Positions 9,196 to 18,471 of a stretch of 64,000 nucleotides of DNA are shown here, piece by piece. A program made the translations under genes and the position numbers. The DNA is from Nostoc sp. FACHB-892. Its GTDB lineage: Bacteria > Cyanobacteriota > Cyanobacteriia > Cyanobacteriales > Nostocaceae. The DNA is taken from NCBI RefSeq assembly GCF_014698795.1, contig NZ_JACJTR010000001.1, positions 496,001 through 560,000 on the forward strand. Reading direction: 5' to 3'. Each line of letters begins with the position of its first letter. Positions within the stretch are counted from its first letter, which is position 1. The notes under the pieces were generated by a model that saw only the letters and a list, made by a program, of their open reading frames with translations, was not told the origin of the DNA and did no database searches.

Positions 9196-9393
9196 TTCTT
9201 AATTAAAGTTAATTGTTGCTATCCTACTTATAAACTAAATAAATACCAACATTATCTGCCTCTTGATGATCGAGAAATTCAGCAAAAGCTTGGGGCGCAG
9301 TTATGCTTGGGTTATGCTTTGGTAACAGGGTTGGAGTTAGTTGCTTTGGCGATGGAGAGTCACAGAGCAATAGAAGCTATGATGAGGCTGTAG
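9196..9393 (+). pseudogene. Possible gene remnant
   Basis: An open stretch without a convincing start codon that ends at TAG 9391-9393. Its C-terminal 50 residues look protein-like (YLPLDDREIQQKLG, GYALVTGLELVALAME). I do not recognise the family. It lies in a repeat-rich gap, so a decayed gene tail is a reasonable guess, but chance is possible. Confidence 0.25.
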
Positions 9394-9567
9394 GGTTGAC
9401 TTAGGAGCGTATTCTTTAGATAAATAAGTATTAGCACCTGCTGATATCCGCTAGCTAAAATCATCATCTAAAGTCTGGGTACGTGAAGTTTAAGAAAGAT
9501 GAGCGGTCTAGATTGTCCCGAATAATGCTGTTAAAGAAATTGCCAATCGCTTCCCGGTGCGAAAACT

Positions 9568-11847
9568 ATGGAAAATGACGCGGCAACGCTCTACTGTCCA
9601 AATGAAAATTGTCAGGCTGCCAACCCCCTGACTCACAAGTTTTGCCAGCGATGTTCCACGCCCCTACCCAAAAATTACCTCTGGGCTGTGGTAGATGGTC
9701 CGAGTGTGGGTAGTCCTGGAGAAATATTAGCCGATCGCTATTTAGTTATTGATAAATTTGTTCTTTTAGATACGAAGCCAGGTTTATTAGCTTTAACACC
9801 TGAAGTAGATCATTTACAGCCTCTAAAAGCTTACCTGAGACTGATTCCCTACCGTTTAAACGTACCGCAGGTATATGGAGTGCTTTTTCTCGCTGACGGT
9901 TCCTCCCATCGAGAAATATTACTTTTAGAAAAACCTCCATTATTAGTAGATGAAAAAATCCAACAAGTGCGTTTGGGCAACGATTTAACCACCGCTTGGC
10001 GTGATGCTACATCGATGCGCCAGCTCAATTGGTTATGGCAAATAGCTCATTTGTGGCAACCTCTTGCAAGTGAAGGTGTCGTCTCTAGCTTGCTTGACTC
10101 AGATGTATTACGGGTAGAAGGATCATTAGTCCGTTTATTAGAATTGCGTTTCGACGCAGCAACATTACCAGAATTGCCCCAATTAGGTCAATTTTGGCAG
10201 CAGTTGGTTAGTGGTGCTAAACCAGCCATAGGTGAATTTGTTGAACACATTAGCCTTTCTTTAGTTCAGGGAAAGATTAATTCAACTGATCAATTAATTG
10301 CAGTTTTAGACCAGGGACTAGCACAATTAGGGCGATCGCAAACACCCACAATCAAAATTATCACCAAAACCGATACTGGGCCGAGCCGCCAACGTAACGA
10401 AGATGCTTGTAGCCCACCCAGTGGAACTCTAGTGAGCAAACCACCCCAGTCAACAGCCTTAGCAATTGTCTGTGATGGCATCGGTGGACACGAAGGTGGC
10501 AATGTCGCATCAAATTTAGCCATTGAAACAATCCAGCAGCAGGTACAGCAACTCACAAAAGTTCCCTACGACCACATAGACCCCTCACTGCTACTAAATG
10601 ATTTAGAAAAGGCAGTGGCAATCGCTAATGACAAAATTAGTCAGCGCAATGACGGTGAAAATCGCCAAGGTCGTCAACGGATGGGTACGACTTTAGTAAT
10701 GGCATTGCCTGTTGCTCATGAAATGTACATTACCCACGTCGGTGATAGTCGTGCTTACTGGATTACCCGTCACGGCTGTTATCAAGTAACCCTGGACGAT
10801 GATGTTGCTTCCCGTGAGGTGCGGTTAGGCTATGCCATTTACCGTGAAGCTGTACAACAAAGCGCTGCTGGCTCTCTTGTCCAGGCTTTGGGCATGGGGC
10901 CTAGTACTTCGTTGCACCCCACATCTGCACGGTTTATGCTCGACGAAGATGCTGTTTTTCTGCTCACATCCGATGGTTTGAGTGATTTTGATCGGGTAGA
11001 GGAGTACTGGGAAACAGAAATCTTGCCGATTCTAGCTGGGGAAACAAATATAACAAATGTTGCGGATAGATTAATCGAAATCGCTAACGCTAAGAATGGA
11101 CACGATAATGTCACCATCGCTTTAGTTCATTATCAAGTCCAATACTGGGAACCAGAAATCACGATCAAAGCCGTAATTCCAGAGAGTTATTCTGCCAAAA
11201 CTGTTGATTTGGCATCCAGAAAGCCTGATGCGACACTTTTAGGTAGCCCAAACCACAAAACTCAGGTGATTCCAGACACTGAGTCTGCAAGAACTCCTAG
11301 TTTACCGCTACAGTGGATTGTTCCGTTAATATTTGTAGTAGCAGCAGGTTCTTTAGGATTGTTCGTGAAGCAACTGCGATCGCAATCAGGGCGTTCGCCA
11401 ATTTTTTCCAATCCATTACAAACTCAAAACCCTACCATCGAAGCAACACCCGCAGCGCGATCGCTTGCTAATCTTTCTCCTGGTTGGGTTATTCAAACCA
11501 ACAATCAAATATCCTTGGGAAAAAACCAATCACTTCCCCCTAGAGCTTTTTTAGAAGTTATCAACATAAAACCAAATTCTCAACCAGCTTCTGGGGATTT
11601 GTTGGTGTCTATGCGAGTCTGTCCAAATAAAAGCACACAAACTTCAGCTAATACTAATAATCCCGCAGGAACTTCCTCTGTTTCATCAAATTCAAAACCT
11701 TTGCCGCAAGAGAAAACAGTATTGCTGTTATCCCAACTGAAACGCTTTGGTGTCTCTGTTTTACAATCAGATGTAAAAAGCCCATGTACAACCGACACAC
11801 AACCGCCAGCGATTCAATCACCTGCACCTGACACCAGTCCAACTTAA
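9568..11847 (+). CDS. Zinc-ribbon/PP2C-type protein phosphatase, membrane-anchored
   Basis: 759 residues. An N-terminal zinc ribbon (Cys10, Cys15, Cys26, Cys29) is followed by a region (about 48-250) whose opening (GEILADRYLVIDKF) recalls the start of a Ser/Thr kinase fold but lacks kinase catalytic motifs. A PP2C domain spans about 262-520 with the metal-binding motifs RNEDA (Asp279), VCDGIGGHEGG (Asp303), HVGDSRAYW, LTSDGLSD and NGHDNVT, so it should be active on phospho-Ser/Thr. One membrane helix (about 578-598; LPLQWIVPLIFVVAAGSLGL) precedes a Ser/Pro/Thr-rich tail. It is followed by a CHAT-FHA gene and an acidic protein on the same strand, suggesting a shared pathway in which phosphorylation state is read by FHA domains. 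Confidence 0.85.
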   Translation: MENDAATLYCPNENCQAANPLTHKFCQRCSTPLPKNYLWAVVDGPSVGSPGEILADRYLVIDKFVLLDTKPGLLALTPEVDHLQPLKAYLRLIPYRLNVPQVYGVLFLADGSSHREILLLEKPPLLVDEKIQQVRLGNDLTTAWRDATSMRQLNWLWQIAHLWQPLASEGVVSSLLDSDVLRVEGSLVRLLELRFDAATLPELPQLGQFWQQLVSGAKPAIGEFVEHISLSLVQGKINSTDQLIAVLDQGLAQLGRSQTPTIKIITKTDTGPSRQRNEDACSPPSGTLVSKPPQSTALAIVCDGIGGHEGGNVASNLAIETIQQQVQQLTKVPYDHIDPSLLLNDLEKAVAIANDKISQRNDGENRQGRQRMGTTLVMALPVAHEMYITHVGDSRAYWITRHGCYQVTLDDDVASREVRLGYAIYREAVQQSAAGSLVQALGMGPSTSLHPTSARFMLDEDAVFLLTSDGLSDFDRVEEYWETEILPILAGETNITNVADRLIEIANAKNGHDNVTIALVHYQVQYWEPEITIKAVIPESYSAKTVDLASRKPDATLLGSPNHKTQVIPDTESARTPSLPLQWIVPLIFVVAAGSLGLFVKQLRSQSGRSPIFSNPLQTQNPTIEATPAARSLANLSPGWVIQTNNQISLGKNQSLPPRAFLEVINIKPNSQPASGDLLVSMRVCPNKSTQTSANTNNPAGTSSVSSNSKPLPQEKTVLLLSQLKRFGVSVLQSDVKSPCTTDTQPPAIQSPAPDTSPT

Positions 11848-11993
11848 TCAAATACTCGTTAAACTGGTAAAAACCTGGAATAATAATCAGGTAACAATTA
11901 AAGTAAAACTTACAAGGTGAAAAAGTAAAAACTTTTAACCTTGGAGAATTCTTATTTGAAATTATTTGTTTTAAATTTTAATTTAATGAATCC

Positions 11994-13574
11994 ATGCCAT
12001 CCCTGAATTTGGCGATCGCCCGTCTCCTAAACACTGGCACTGATAATTTCGCTATTTGGGTGGTCAAAGCTCCCTATCCCAGTGGCTACGTTTTACGTGA
12101 CTCTGTATGGCCTGATGAACTCAATCAAGTCTGGCAAGAATGGCAGCAGATGTTTGCCGGTCATAGTCATTTAGATATTTCCCCAAACTCAACATCTCAA
12201 AAGTCCAACCCATTCCCCATAGATTGGATTTCTCCCCCTTCAGGTCAAACCACTGGTCCCTACAGCAGCCGTCTGATGCAATACTTGGGAATGAATTTAT
12301 GGCGCTGGATATTTGACGGGCAAATTCTCGGTAGTCTAGAACGCAGTCGCGGTATTGCTATGGGTCAGCATACACGTTTGCGCTTCCGGCTAGAAATCCG
12401 CGACCCGGATCTGATCGCTCTCCCTTGGGAAATTATGCAGCGTGAGCCTGGTCAATCGGCTATGTCTCTCTCGCAAGATTTGCTATTTAGTCGCACCAGC
12501 AGTGAAGTTGACCCCTTACCGTATTTGCGAACTGACCAAGCTTTAAGTATCCTGCTGGTTTTAGGTCATGACGACAAGTTAGAACTGGAACAAGAAGCTG
12601 CGATGTTACAGCAAACTCTTGCAGATACTTCTGTGGGTGGTAATTCCCAAAGATATGCACCTTGTATAGTGAATCAACTCCTACAACCAACTCCACAGGA
12701 GTTGATTCAAGAATTAGAAACTAGAGCATACAATGTTTTCTTTTACGCTGGACATGGTTTGCCAGACCCAGATGGGGGGTTACTGTTTTTGCGCTCAGAT
12801 ATGCCCCTGAATGGGATAGAATTAGCTCAAGTATTGACCCGTACCGGCGTGAAATTAGCGGTTTTCAACGCCTGTTGGGGCGCACAACCAGCTTCTATCA
12901 ATCATCAAGCTATACCTGCCAGCAGTTTAGCAGAAGTGCTGATTCGTCATGGTGTGCCTGCGGTTTTGGGGATGCGCGATGAAATCGCAGACCACGAAAG
13001 CCACAGTTTTATTCAAGCCTTTACCGAAGCTTTGCGATCGCACAAACCAATTGATGAAGCCGTAGCACAGGCTAGGCAAGAGTTGTTAACACTGTATAAA
13101 TTTAATCAACCTGCTTGGACTTTGCCTGTTCTCTACCTGCATCCAGATTTTAATGGCGAACTAATTAAGAATCTGGATGAAGGTATTACTGAGCTACCAG
13201 ACACAGCCATTCCTGATGTAGGTTCCTCCCTTCCAGCTGCAACTTTGCGATCGCTCGCTCCAAAAGGTAAAACCTGGTTGCTGCGTTATGGAGTCACCCG
13301 CATCGGGCGCACAAAAGACAATGATATTGTCATCCCCGAACCATCTGTATCCAAACGTCACGCCGAAATCTTCTGCCGTAATACCCTTACTGATGCTACG
13401 TTGGTGCGAAGTTATTACTTGCAAGATTTTTCGACCTACGGGACAACCTGGTTTTTAGGCCCTAATGGTTGGCAACAAATCCTCCGAGAGGAAGTCCCCT
13501 TGAAATCGGGGATGCAGTTAAAGTTTGGAAGTGCTAGAGGTGAAACCTGGGAGTTTATTATTGAAGACTCCTAG
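11994..13574 (+). CDS. CHAT (caspase-like) protease fused to FHA domain
   Basis: 526 residues. The CHAT domain (about 95-385) keeps the caspase-type dyad His254 (FYAGHGLPD) and Cys294 (FNACWGA). A short linker leads to a C-terminal FHA domain (about 420-526) with the phosphothreonine-reading residues: IGRTKDNDIVI (437-447), SVSKRHAEI (451-459) and DFSTYGTTW. The architecture is that of a cysteine protease whose recruitment is controlled by phosphorylation. No signal peptide or membrane helix. It lies 146 bp after the PP2C gene and 149 bp before an acidic unknown protein. Targets are unknown. Confidence 0.85.
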   Translation: MPSLNLAIARLLNTGTDNFAIWVVKAPYPSGYVLRDSVWPDELNQVWQEWQQMFAGHSHLDISPNSTSQKSNPFPIDWISPPSGQTTGPYSSRLMQYLGMNLWRWIFDGQILGSLERSRGIAMGQHTRLRFRLEIRDPDLIALPWEIMQREPGQSAMSLSQDLLFSRTSSEVDPLPYLRTDQALSILLVLGHDDKLELEQEAAMLQQTLADTSVGGNSQRYAPCIVNQLLQPTPQELIQELETRAYNVFFYAGHGLPDPDGGLLFLRSDMPLNGIELAQVLTRTGVKLAVFNACWGAQPASINHQAIPASSLAEVLIRHGVPAVLGMRDEIADHESHSFIQAFTEALRSHKPIDEAVAQARQELLTLYKFNQPAWTLPVLYLHPDFNGELIKNLDEGITELPDTAIPDVGSSLPAATLRSLAPKGKTWLLRYGVTRIGRTKDNDIVIPEPSVSKRHAEIFCRNTLTDATLVRSYYLQDFSTYGTTWFLGPNGWQQILREEVPLKSGMQLKFGSARGETWEFIIEDS

Positions 13575-13723
13575 CACAATTGCAGAAAAGGATTTGAGCC
13601 TTTAGCATCAGCCTTTAAAATCTATTTTTACTGTAGAAAAATTCAACTGTTTTTGCGGAAATCTCTTCTTAGGAATTGTAGCTGTCAATACTACCAAATA
13701 AATAATTGTGAGGAAATAAAACA

Positions 13724-14371
13724 ATGGCTAATAAGATTAACGGCTCAGATACTTTCTCTTCTTTGCCATCTCAAGTAGATTTAGAGTTATTAGAAGCCCT
13801 ACTGGAACCAGACGATGCTACCTATCCCTGGAATCCAGCTGATGAAGAGTCAGAAGCTTATTTTCAGGAATTAGAACAACAGTTCGGAATGCAAGATTTG
13901 CTTGAGGAAGAACTGACAGCGCGATCGGAAGATTTTTACAATAATCTAGACATACTTTGGTCTGGTATTACTTCTACACCAGAGTACAATCACAACCTAC
14001 AACAGTCAGTAGTGCTTAATCTTCAAGAAAGATTATGTGCTACTTTTGCCGCCTGTGTCCCCCAAGCATTGCTCAAGACCATCGCCATTAAGGCTGCTGA
14101 AATTCTAGCTGCCCAGCAATCAATCAGTGAACAACTGGTTGAGTGTGTTCAGACAGTACTACCAAATTGGGGAACCGAGGATCTTTTAGTTTTGGCTCGT
14201 CCTTTTGCTTACGCGATGCGAAGTAGTGAATCGCAAAACGCAGCATCTGCGCTCAGTAGTCTTCAAGATACAGAGTGGACAGCTTTATCAGAAGTAGAGA
14301 AAGCAAAGGTTAGTTTAGCGATCGCTTCCTATGCTTTCAATGAAATCAACAAGTCTCAGTCTGAAGCATAA
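13724..14371 (+). CDS. Acidic protein of unknown function
   Basis: 215 residues with a very acidic N-terminal third (LEPDDATYPWNPADEESEAYFQELEQQFG), then a helical Ala/Leu-rich region (about 85-210). No family recognised, no signal peptide or membrane segment. A good ribosome site (GAGGAAATAAAACA before ATG) supports the start. It is the third gene in line after the PP2C and CHAT-FHA genes and could be a substrate, adaptor or regulator of the protease; that is inference from position only. Confidence 0.65.
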   Translation: MANKINGSDTFSSLPSQVDLELLEALLEPDDATYPWNPADEESEAYFQELEQQFGMQDLLEEELTARSEDFYNNLDILWSGITSTPEYNHNLQQSVVLNLQERLCATFAACVPQALLKTIAIKAAEILAAQQSISEQLVECVQTVLPNWGTEDLLVLARPFAYAMRSSESQNAASALSSLQDTEWTALSEVEKAKVSLAIASYAFNEINKSQSEA

Positions 14372-14601
14372 CTTGAGTTAACTCTCTATCTTTTCTACAT
14401 AAATTTCAGGGGCAGGCAGATTTATCTGCTGATAACGGCTGATAAACTTTGTGCTGCGGTTTTGAGCATCCACTAATTTTCAATTTTTTTGTGTAGTGGA
14501 CTTAAGTAACATTTAAGCTAACTGTCAGATTAGGCCATCTATCCAAAGATATAAATATTCAAAAGTCAAGCGTTATTTTTTTGTTTTCCTTTTAGCATTT
14601 T

Positions 14602-15984
14602 TTATTTTGGGCCAAGAAATCGGGTAGCAAAATTTTGCGATCGTGTTGGTGAGAGTGCCCGGGCCTTGAGAATTGCCGCCATCAAAAAGGCGTAAGATAA
14701 CACTCCAACAACTACCAATAACAATGCATTGATTGATCCTGTAGCATTCCATAAAGCGTGGAGAGCAGAGGCACTAAGATAACCAATAGAAAGAATTTGC
14801 CAACTTCTACTGGGTTTGAGAACAGCCAGCCCGATAAAATAACCCAGGTAGCCACTATAAGCCATGTGTCCAGCTACAGAGCCTAAAATTCGCGGAATTA
14901 GCAGTTGTAAACCCGCCAGTTGACCAGCAGCGCCTATACCCACCTGTTGCGTAACATTTTGAGTGATATCTGGCACATACTGTCCGAGAGTTTCTAGTAA
15001 AGTAAAGCCTACAGCAGAAGCCGTTCCCAGGAGAATACCATCTAGAGGTTCCAAGACCCCAATCCGTTCCCGCCAAGGTGAAGGTAATCCACTACCGATA
15101 AAATATGCACCGATTATAGGTAATGCCTTGAGTAATTCCTCCATCAGCCCAGCGCCAAAAAACATCCGCACCAGCAACTCTGTAAAGGTAATTGATTCTT
15201 GGGGTGAGGACAAGTTTCCAGGTAGAACGGTGCGAAACACAAAGATAAATAGATCCAACACCGGACTTATTAAAACCAGTATCGTACTCAATGCCGCAGC
15301 CATTAGCACCCACCAAGGCTTCTGTTTGCCGCAAAGTTGGTAAACAAAATAGTAGGCAGCGAAGGCGATGTAAGTTGCTACGATCACTTGATTATCTTGG
15401 GGCCGACCGACTGTAGCAAACATTAGCACCACAAAGATTACGGTCAGTATTCCCGGTACGAGATAAGCTTTACGAGTTAAATCTTTACCAGTGGAAATAA
15501 TCGGAAAAAGTTGGGTGAAGCTAACAGAATCTGGCTGCTTTAATTGTGTGTGACCGTGGTAGTTCGTCGCCGAAGGCAGTGGTACAACTTGGTTCACTGT
15601 CGTCGCCGGGGTAAGTAAGGTATACTCGTACTCAAAAACGTATTGTGGCCCATCAGCACCTAGAGAAATGCGATCGCCTGGGTGCAATTCTTGACATTCA
15701 TACAAGCGTTGTCCATTCAAATAAGTGCCATTAGCACTATTCAAATCACAAAGCACCCAGCTGAATTTGCTATCTGGCGATAGAGAGAGGGGACGAACCA
15801 CTGCATGACGACGAGATACCATTCGGTACATCATGGCATCCAAGACAACTTGGCAGCTGGGGTCGCGTCCAATTACCATCTCTTTACTGGGGGGCAGCGA
15901 GTAGCGAGATCCTGATCCAGAAGCTGCCCCATTACCAGACACTAGCCGCAGAAATGCATTATGTCTTGCGTGTTTGCCTGTCAT
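14602..15984 (-). CDS. FHA domain fused to PrsW-type intramembrane metalloprotease
   Basis: 460 residues. An N-terminal FHA domain (about 30-120) shows IGRDPSC (38-44), SRRHAVV (57-63) and NSANGTYLNG (82-91). About eight hydrophobic segments follow. The PrsW signature is readable: Glu282-Glu283-x-x-Lys286 in GLMEELLKALP, then the FTLLET motif and later histidines in GHMAYSGYLGYFIG and ALHALWN. PrsW proteases cut membrane-bound anti-sigma factors in Bacillus. The FHA fusion suggests recruitment by phosphorylated partners. It converges on the PP2C/CHAT-FHA cluster, so two FHA-protease fusions face each other. Confidence 0.82.
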   Translation of the reverse strand: MTGKHARHNAFLRLVSGNGAASGSGSRYSLPPSKEMVIGRDPSCQVVLDAMMYRMVSRRHAVVRPLSLSPDSKFSWVLCDLNSANGTYLNGQRLYECQELHPGDRISLGADGPQYVFEYEYTLLTPATTVNQVVPLPSATNYHGHTQLKQPDSVSFTQLFPIISTGKDLTRKAYLVPGILTVIFVVLMFATVGRPQDNQVIVATYIAFAAYYFVYQLCGKQKPWWVLMAAALSTILVLISPVLDLFIFVFRTVLPGNLSSPQESITFTELLVRMFFGAGLMEELLKALPIIGAYFIGSGLPSPWRERIGVLEPLDGILLGTASAVGFTLLETLGQYVPDITQNVTQQVGIGAAGQLAGLQLLIPRILGSVAGHMAYSGYLGYFIGLAVLKPSRSWQILSIGYLSASALHALWNATGSINALLLVVVGVLSYAFLMAAILKARALSPTRSQNFATRFLGPK

Positions 15985-16427
15985 CGATAAGAAGTGCGTT
16001 TCTAAACTAATTCTTCACATAATTTGGCAGCAGGACTAACCTTAGCCACATCAACAGCAGCATTGCTAAATCCACTATAGCTTCACTTACTGCTAAGAAA
16101 TTTAAATTCTAAATGCAAAACTTTAAATTCTTTCACTTAATGTAAATAAGTATTCAATTTACTAAGATTTTGTCCCAAATCTGGTTTGTTAGGCGGATAA
16201 ATCAGATTGTATCAGCAGTGTACTCTTGCCATTCTGGCTACAAATTCAACCTACGGCAATTTATCAAAAAGAGTAGTTTTTACTGCATTTAGTTTTATTC
16301 CAAAAATATATAATTTTCAGTGGCCTGTAGTTTTGCAGTACTGATAATTGACTAATCTCCTTCGGAGCAAGGAGTAAGGAAAGAAACTGCCCCGAAGATG
16401 GAACCAAAAGATTTTTGGGATCTTGAC
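15985..16427. other. Intergenic region, 443 bp
   Basis: Upstream of the FHA-PrsW gene and downstream of the DJ-1/PfpI gene. AT-rich; no further element recognised. Confidence 0.4.
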
Positions 16428-17030
16428 TCAAACAACTTTAGCTAGTTCTGGGTGTTCAATTTTAGTTCCAAGTACTGTGAGGAATTCTGCCAACCAATGG
16501 GGGTGAGCAGGCCAAGCTGGTGCTGTTACCAAATTACCATCAACTATTGCCTGGTCAACAGGAGTATCAATATAAATACCTCCAGCACTCTTGACATCTG
16601 GGCTACAAGCAGGGTAACCAGTACATCTTTTGCCTTGCAGTACATCAGCAGCTGCCAATAACTGCAAGCCGTGGCAGATGGCAGCAATCGGTTTATTCGT
16701 TTGGGCAAAGTGACGAGTGATTTCTAGCACCTGCTGATTCAGGCGGATATATTCTGGTGCCCGGCCTCCGGGAATGACTAAGGCATCGTAGGTAGCGGCT
16801 TCTACTTCTGCAAACGTGGCATTTAAAGTGAAGTTGTGACCGGGTTTTTCGCTGTAAGTCTGATCTCCTTCAAAGTCGTGAACTGCTGTTCGTACCTTGT
16901 CGCCAGCTTTTTTGTCTGGGCAAACTGCATGGACAATGTGCCCCACCATTTGCAACGCCTGGAAAGGAACCATCACTTCATAGTCTTCTACATAGTCCCC
17001 AACCAGCATCAAAAGTTTCTTGGCAGCCAT
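16428..17030 (-). CDS. DJ-1/PfpI family protein
   Basis: 200 residues with a class I glutamine-amidotransferase-like fold. The nucleophile elbow is [10 protein letters not shown] (Cys119, His120), and the conserved acidic residue lies in GDYVEDYEV near residues 15-18. Homologues act as deglycases, chaperones or peptidases; the reaction here is unknown. It is separated by 47 bp from narM upstream on the same strand and may be cotranscribed with it. Confidence 0.85.
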   Translation of the reverse strand: MAAKKLLMLVGDYVEDYEVMVPFQALQMVGHIVHAVCPDKKAGDKVRTAVHDFEGDQTYSEKPGHNFTLNATFAEVEAATYDALVIPGGRAPEYIRLNQQVLEITRHFAQTNKPIAAICHGLQLLAAADVLQGKRCTGYPACSPDVKSAGGIYIDTPVDQAIVDGNLVTAPAWPAHPHWLAEFLTVLGTKIEHPELAKVV

Positions 17031-17077
17031 ATTCTTCTTACCCTCACTTACTTAGTCCATAGATAACTATTGACTAA

Positions 17078-17530
17078 TTAAAGCAGATCAAATTCTGCGA
17101 TCGCTCTTTTAAAGTTTTTGCTTTCATGTCCTGGGCGGCTGAGTTTAATCAAAGCAAAACGCTGTAAGGGTGTTAAAGCTGCCCAATGTTGCTCTGTCAG
17201 GATTACACCTATTTCTTGAGCTTTTTCCTGGAGGCTAGGTGGTACAGTGGCAGAGTCTAGCCATGCGGGATGTGGCTCGATGGGCAATTTTGTAGCAGGT
17301 ATACCCGTACGTTGTAGAATTAATTGCTGGATATGCTCGCGGTAAGACTGAATTTCCGTTTCTGTAGTGCAAGGAAATTCGACTAAAGCTTGACGCTCGG
17401 CTGTAGTCATTTGATTCCAATCAGACAATTTTAGCTTAATGCCACAGGTATCTAATTTGCAACGCACCTGCATAGGGATACAACGCAGGGAATCAACAAA
17501 ATCTGCTTCAAATTCAAAGAAATCTGTCAC
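17078..17530 (-). CDS. narM: Nitrate reductase-associated protein NarM
   Basis: 150 residues, matching the cyanobacterial NarM family (FEFEADFVDSLRCIPMQVRCKLD at the start; HWAALTPLQRFALIKLSRPGHE near the end). In cyanobacteria NarM is needed to obtain active ferredoxin-type nitrate reductase (established for the family). It starts with GTG at 17530. It lies downstream of narB on the same strand with a PsiE-type gene in between, completing the nitrate cluster. Confidence 0.82.
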   Translation of the reverse strand: MTDFFEFEADFVDSLRCIPMQVRCKLDTCGIKLKLSDWNQMTTAERQALVEFPCTTETEIQSYREHIQQLILQRTGIPATKLPIEPHPAWLDSATVPPSLQEKAQEIGVILTEQHWAALTPLQRFALIKLSRPGHESKNFKRAIAEFDLL

Positions 17531-17575
17531 GTTGCTTCGCTCCGAATTTATAGTTCAAAATTCAAAATTAACAAT

Positions 17576-17592
17576 CCCCATAAATTTAGGGG
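17576..17592. promoter_or_regulatory. Palindrome upstream of narM
   Basis: CCCCATAAATTTAGGGG, 46 bp upstream of the narM start codon. It could be an operator or simply a hairpin. Confidence 0.25.
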
Positions 17593-17730
17593 TTTATATC
17601 CTTTTGCTTTTCGGTCAGAAGAAAGTATTTAAAGTTAGTTTATTATGTTGTTGCTCAACAAATTTAAAACTACTGGATGAGTATTGGGAGTAGGGAGTAA
17701 AAAATATTTTTTAAATCCACAAAAGGTTTT

Positions 17731-18189
17731 TTATCTTGCGTCTCTAGAATTACTAAGACGAATTATTAAATAACTAATTGATAAAGCGAGAATAGCAATT
17801 CCTAAACCAATTATATCAATACCTCCAACTTTCTCTAAGTCAAGAATAATAATTTTTCTGGCAACAGCAATCAAAGATGTAACAATAACTAATTCAACCT
17901 GAAAAACGTGTTTTCGCAAATAGGCTGTAATGTTTTCTAATATTTCTAAAGCAATTAAAATATTTAAAAACAAACCAAATATTTTATATAATGTTGTATT
18001 AAACTTTCCATAAGGCGCTGTAAATAACTCTTTAAAAATAAATACTCCTAAATCTGCGATCGCTACCAAAATCACAACTACCATGAATAGAGATAGAGCT
18101 TTAGAAACTAGCACTTCTATATTTTCAATAAAGTGCATGAAGTTCTCATCTTTGGTAGCTACTAAAATTCGTCTAAGTAACCTTTTCAT
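17731..18189 (-). CDS. PsiE-family membrane protein
   Basis: About 152 residues with four predicted membrane segments (roughly 30-52, 72-92, 100-118, 128-148). It resembles the PsiE (phosphate-starvation-inducible) family, whose function is not known. The ATG at 18189 is preferred; an in-frame GTG at 18198 is the alternative. It sits between narB and narM without an obvious functional link to nitrate. Confidence 0.75.
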   Translation of the reverse strand: MKRLLRRILVATKDENFMHFIENIEVLVSKALSLFMVVVILVAIADLGVFIFKELFTAPYGKFNTTLYKIFGLFLNILIALEILENITAYLRKHVFQVELVIVTSLIAVARKIIILDLEKVGGIDIIGLGIAILALSISYLIIRLSNSRDAR

Positions 18190-18471
18190 GTGATGCACCC
18201 AATTTTAAAATAAAATAAAATCCCATAGATAAATCTAAAGGATTAAAAAAAGATGATTTGTAAGTTTATTATCTGATTTTTACTCTTTACTATAGCTCAA
18301 CTCGGCGCTGGTAAAACCTGTGTTTAGTAGAAACTTGCCCTCTTTAGATATAGTAATTGGTATGAGTCAAGAGTAGAGAACCATAAAAAATGATAATAAC
18401 TATTGGTTATTGCTTATTGACTAAATTACCTATTGGTGATTATTAATTACCATAGAGCTACAAAATGTAGC

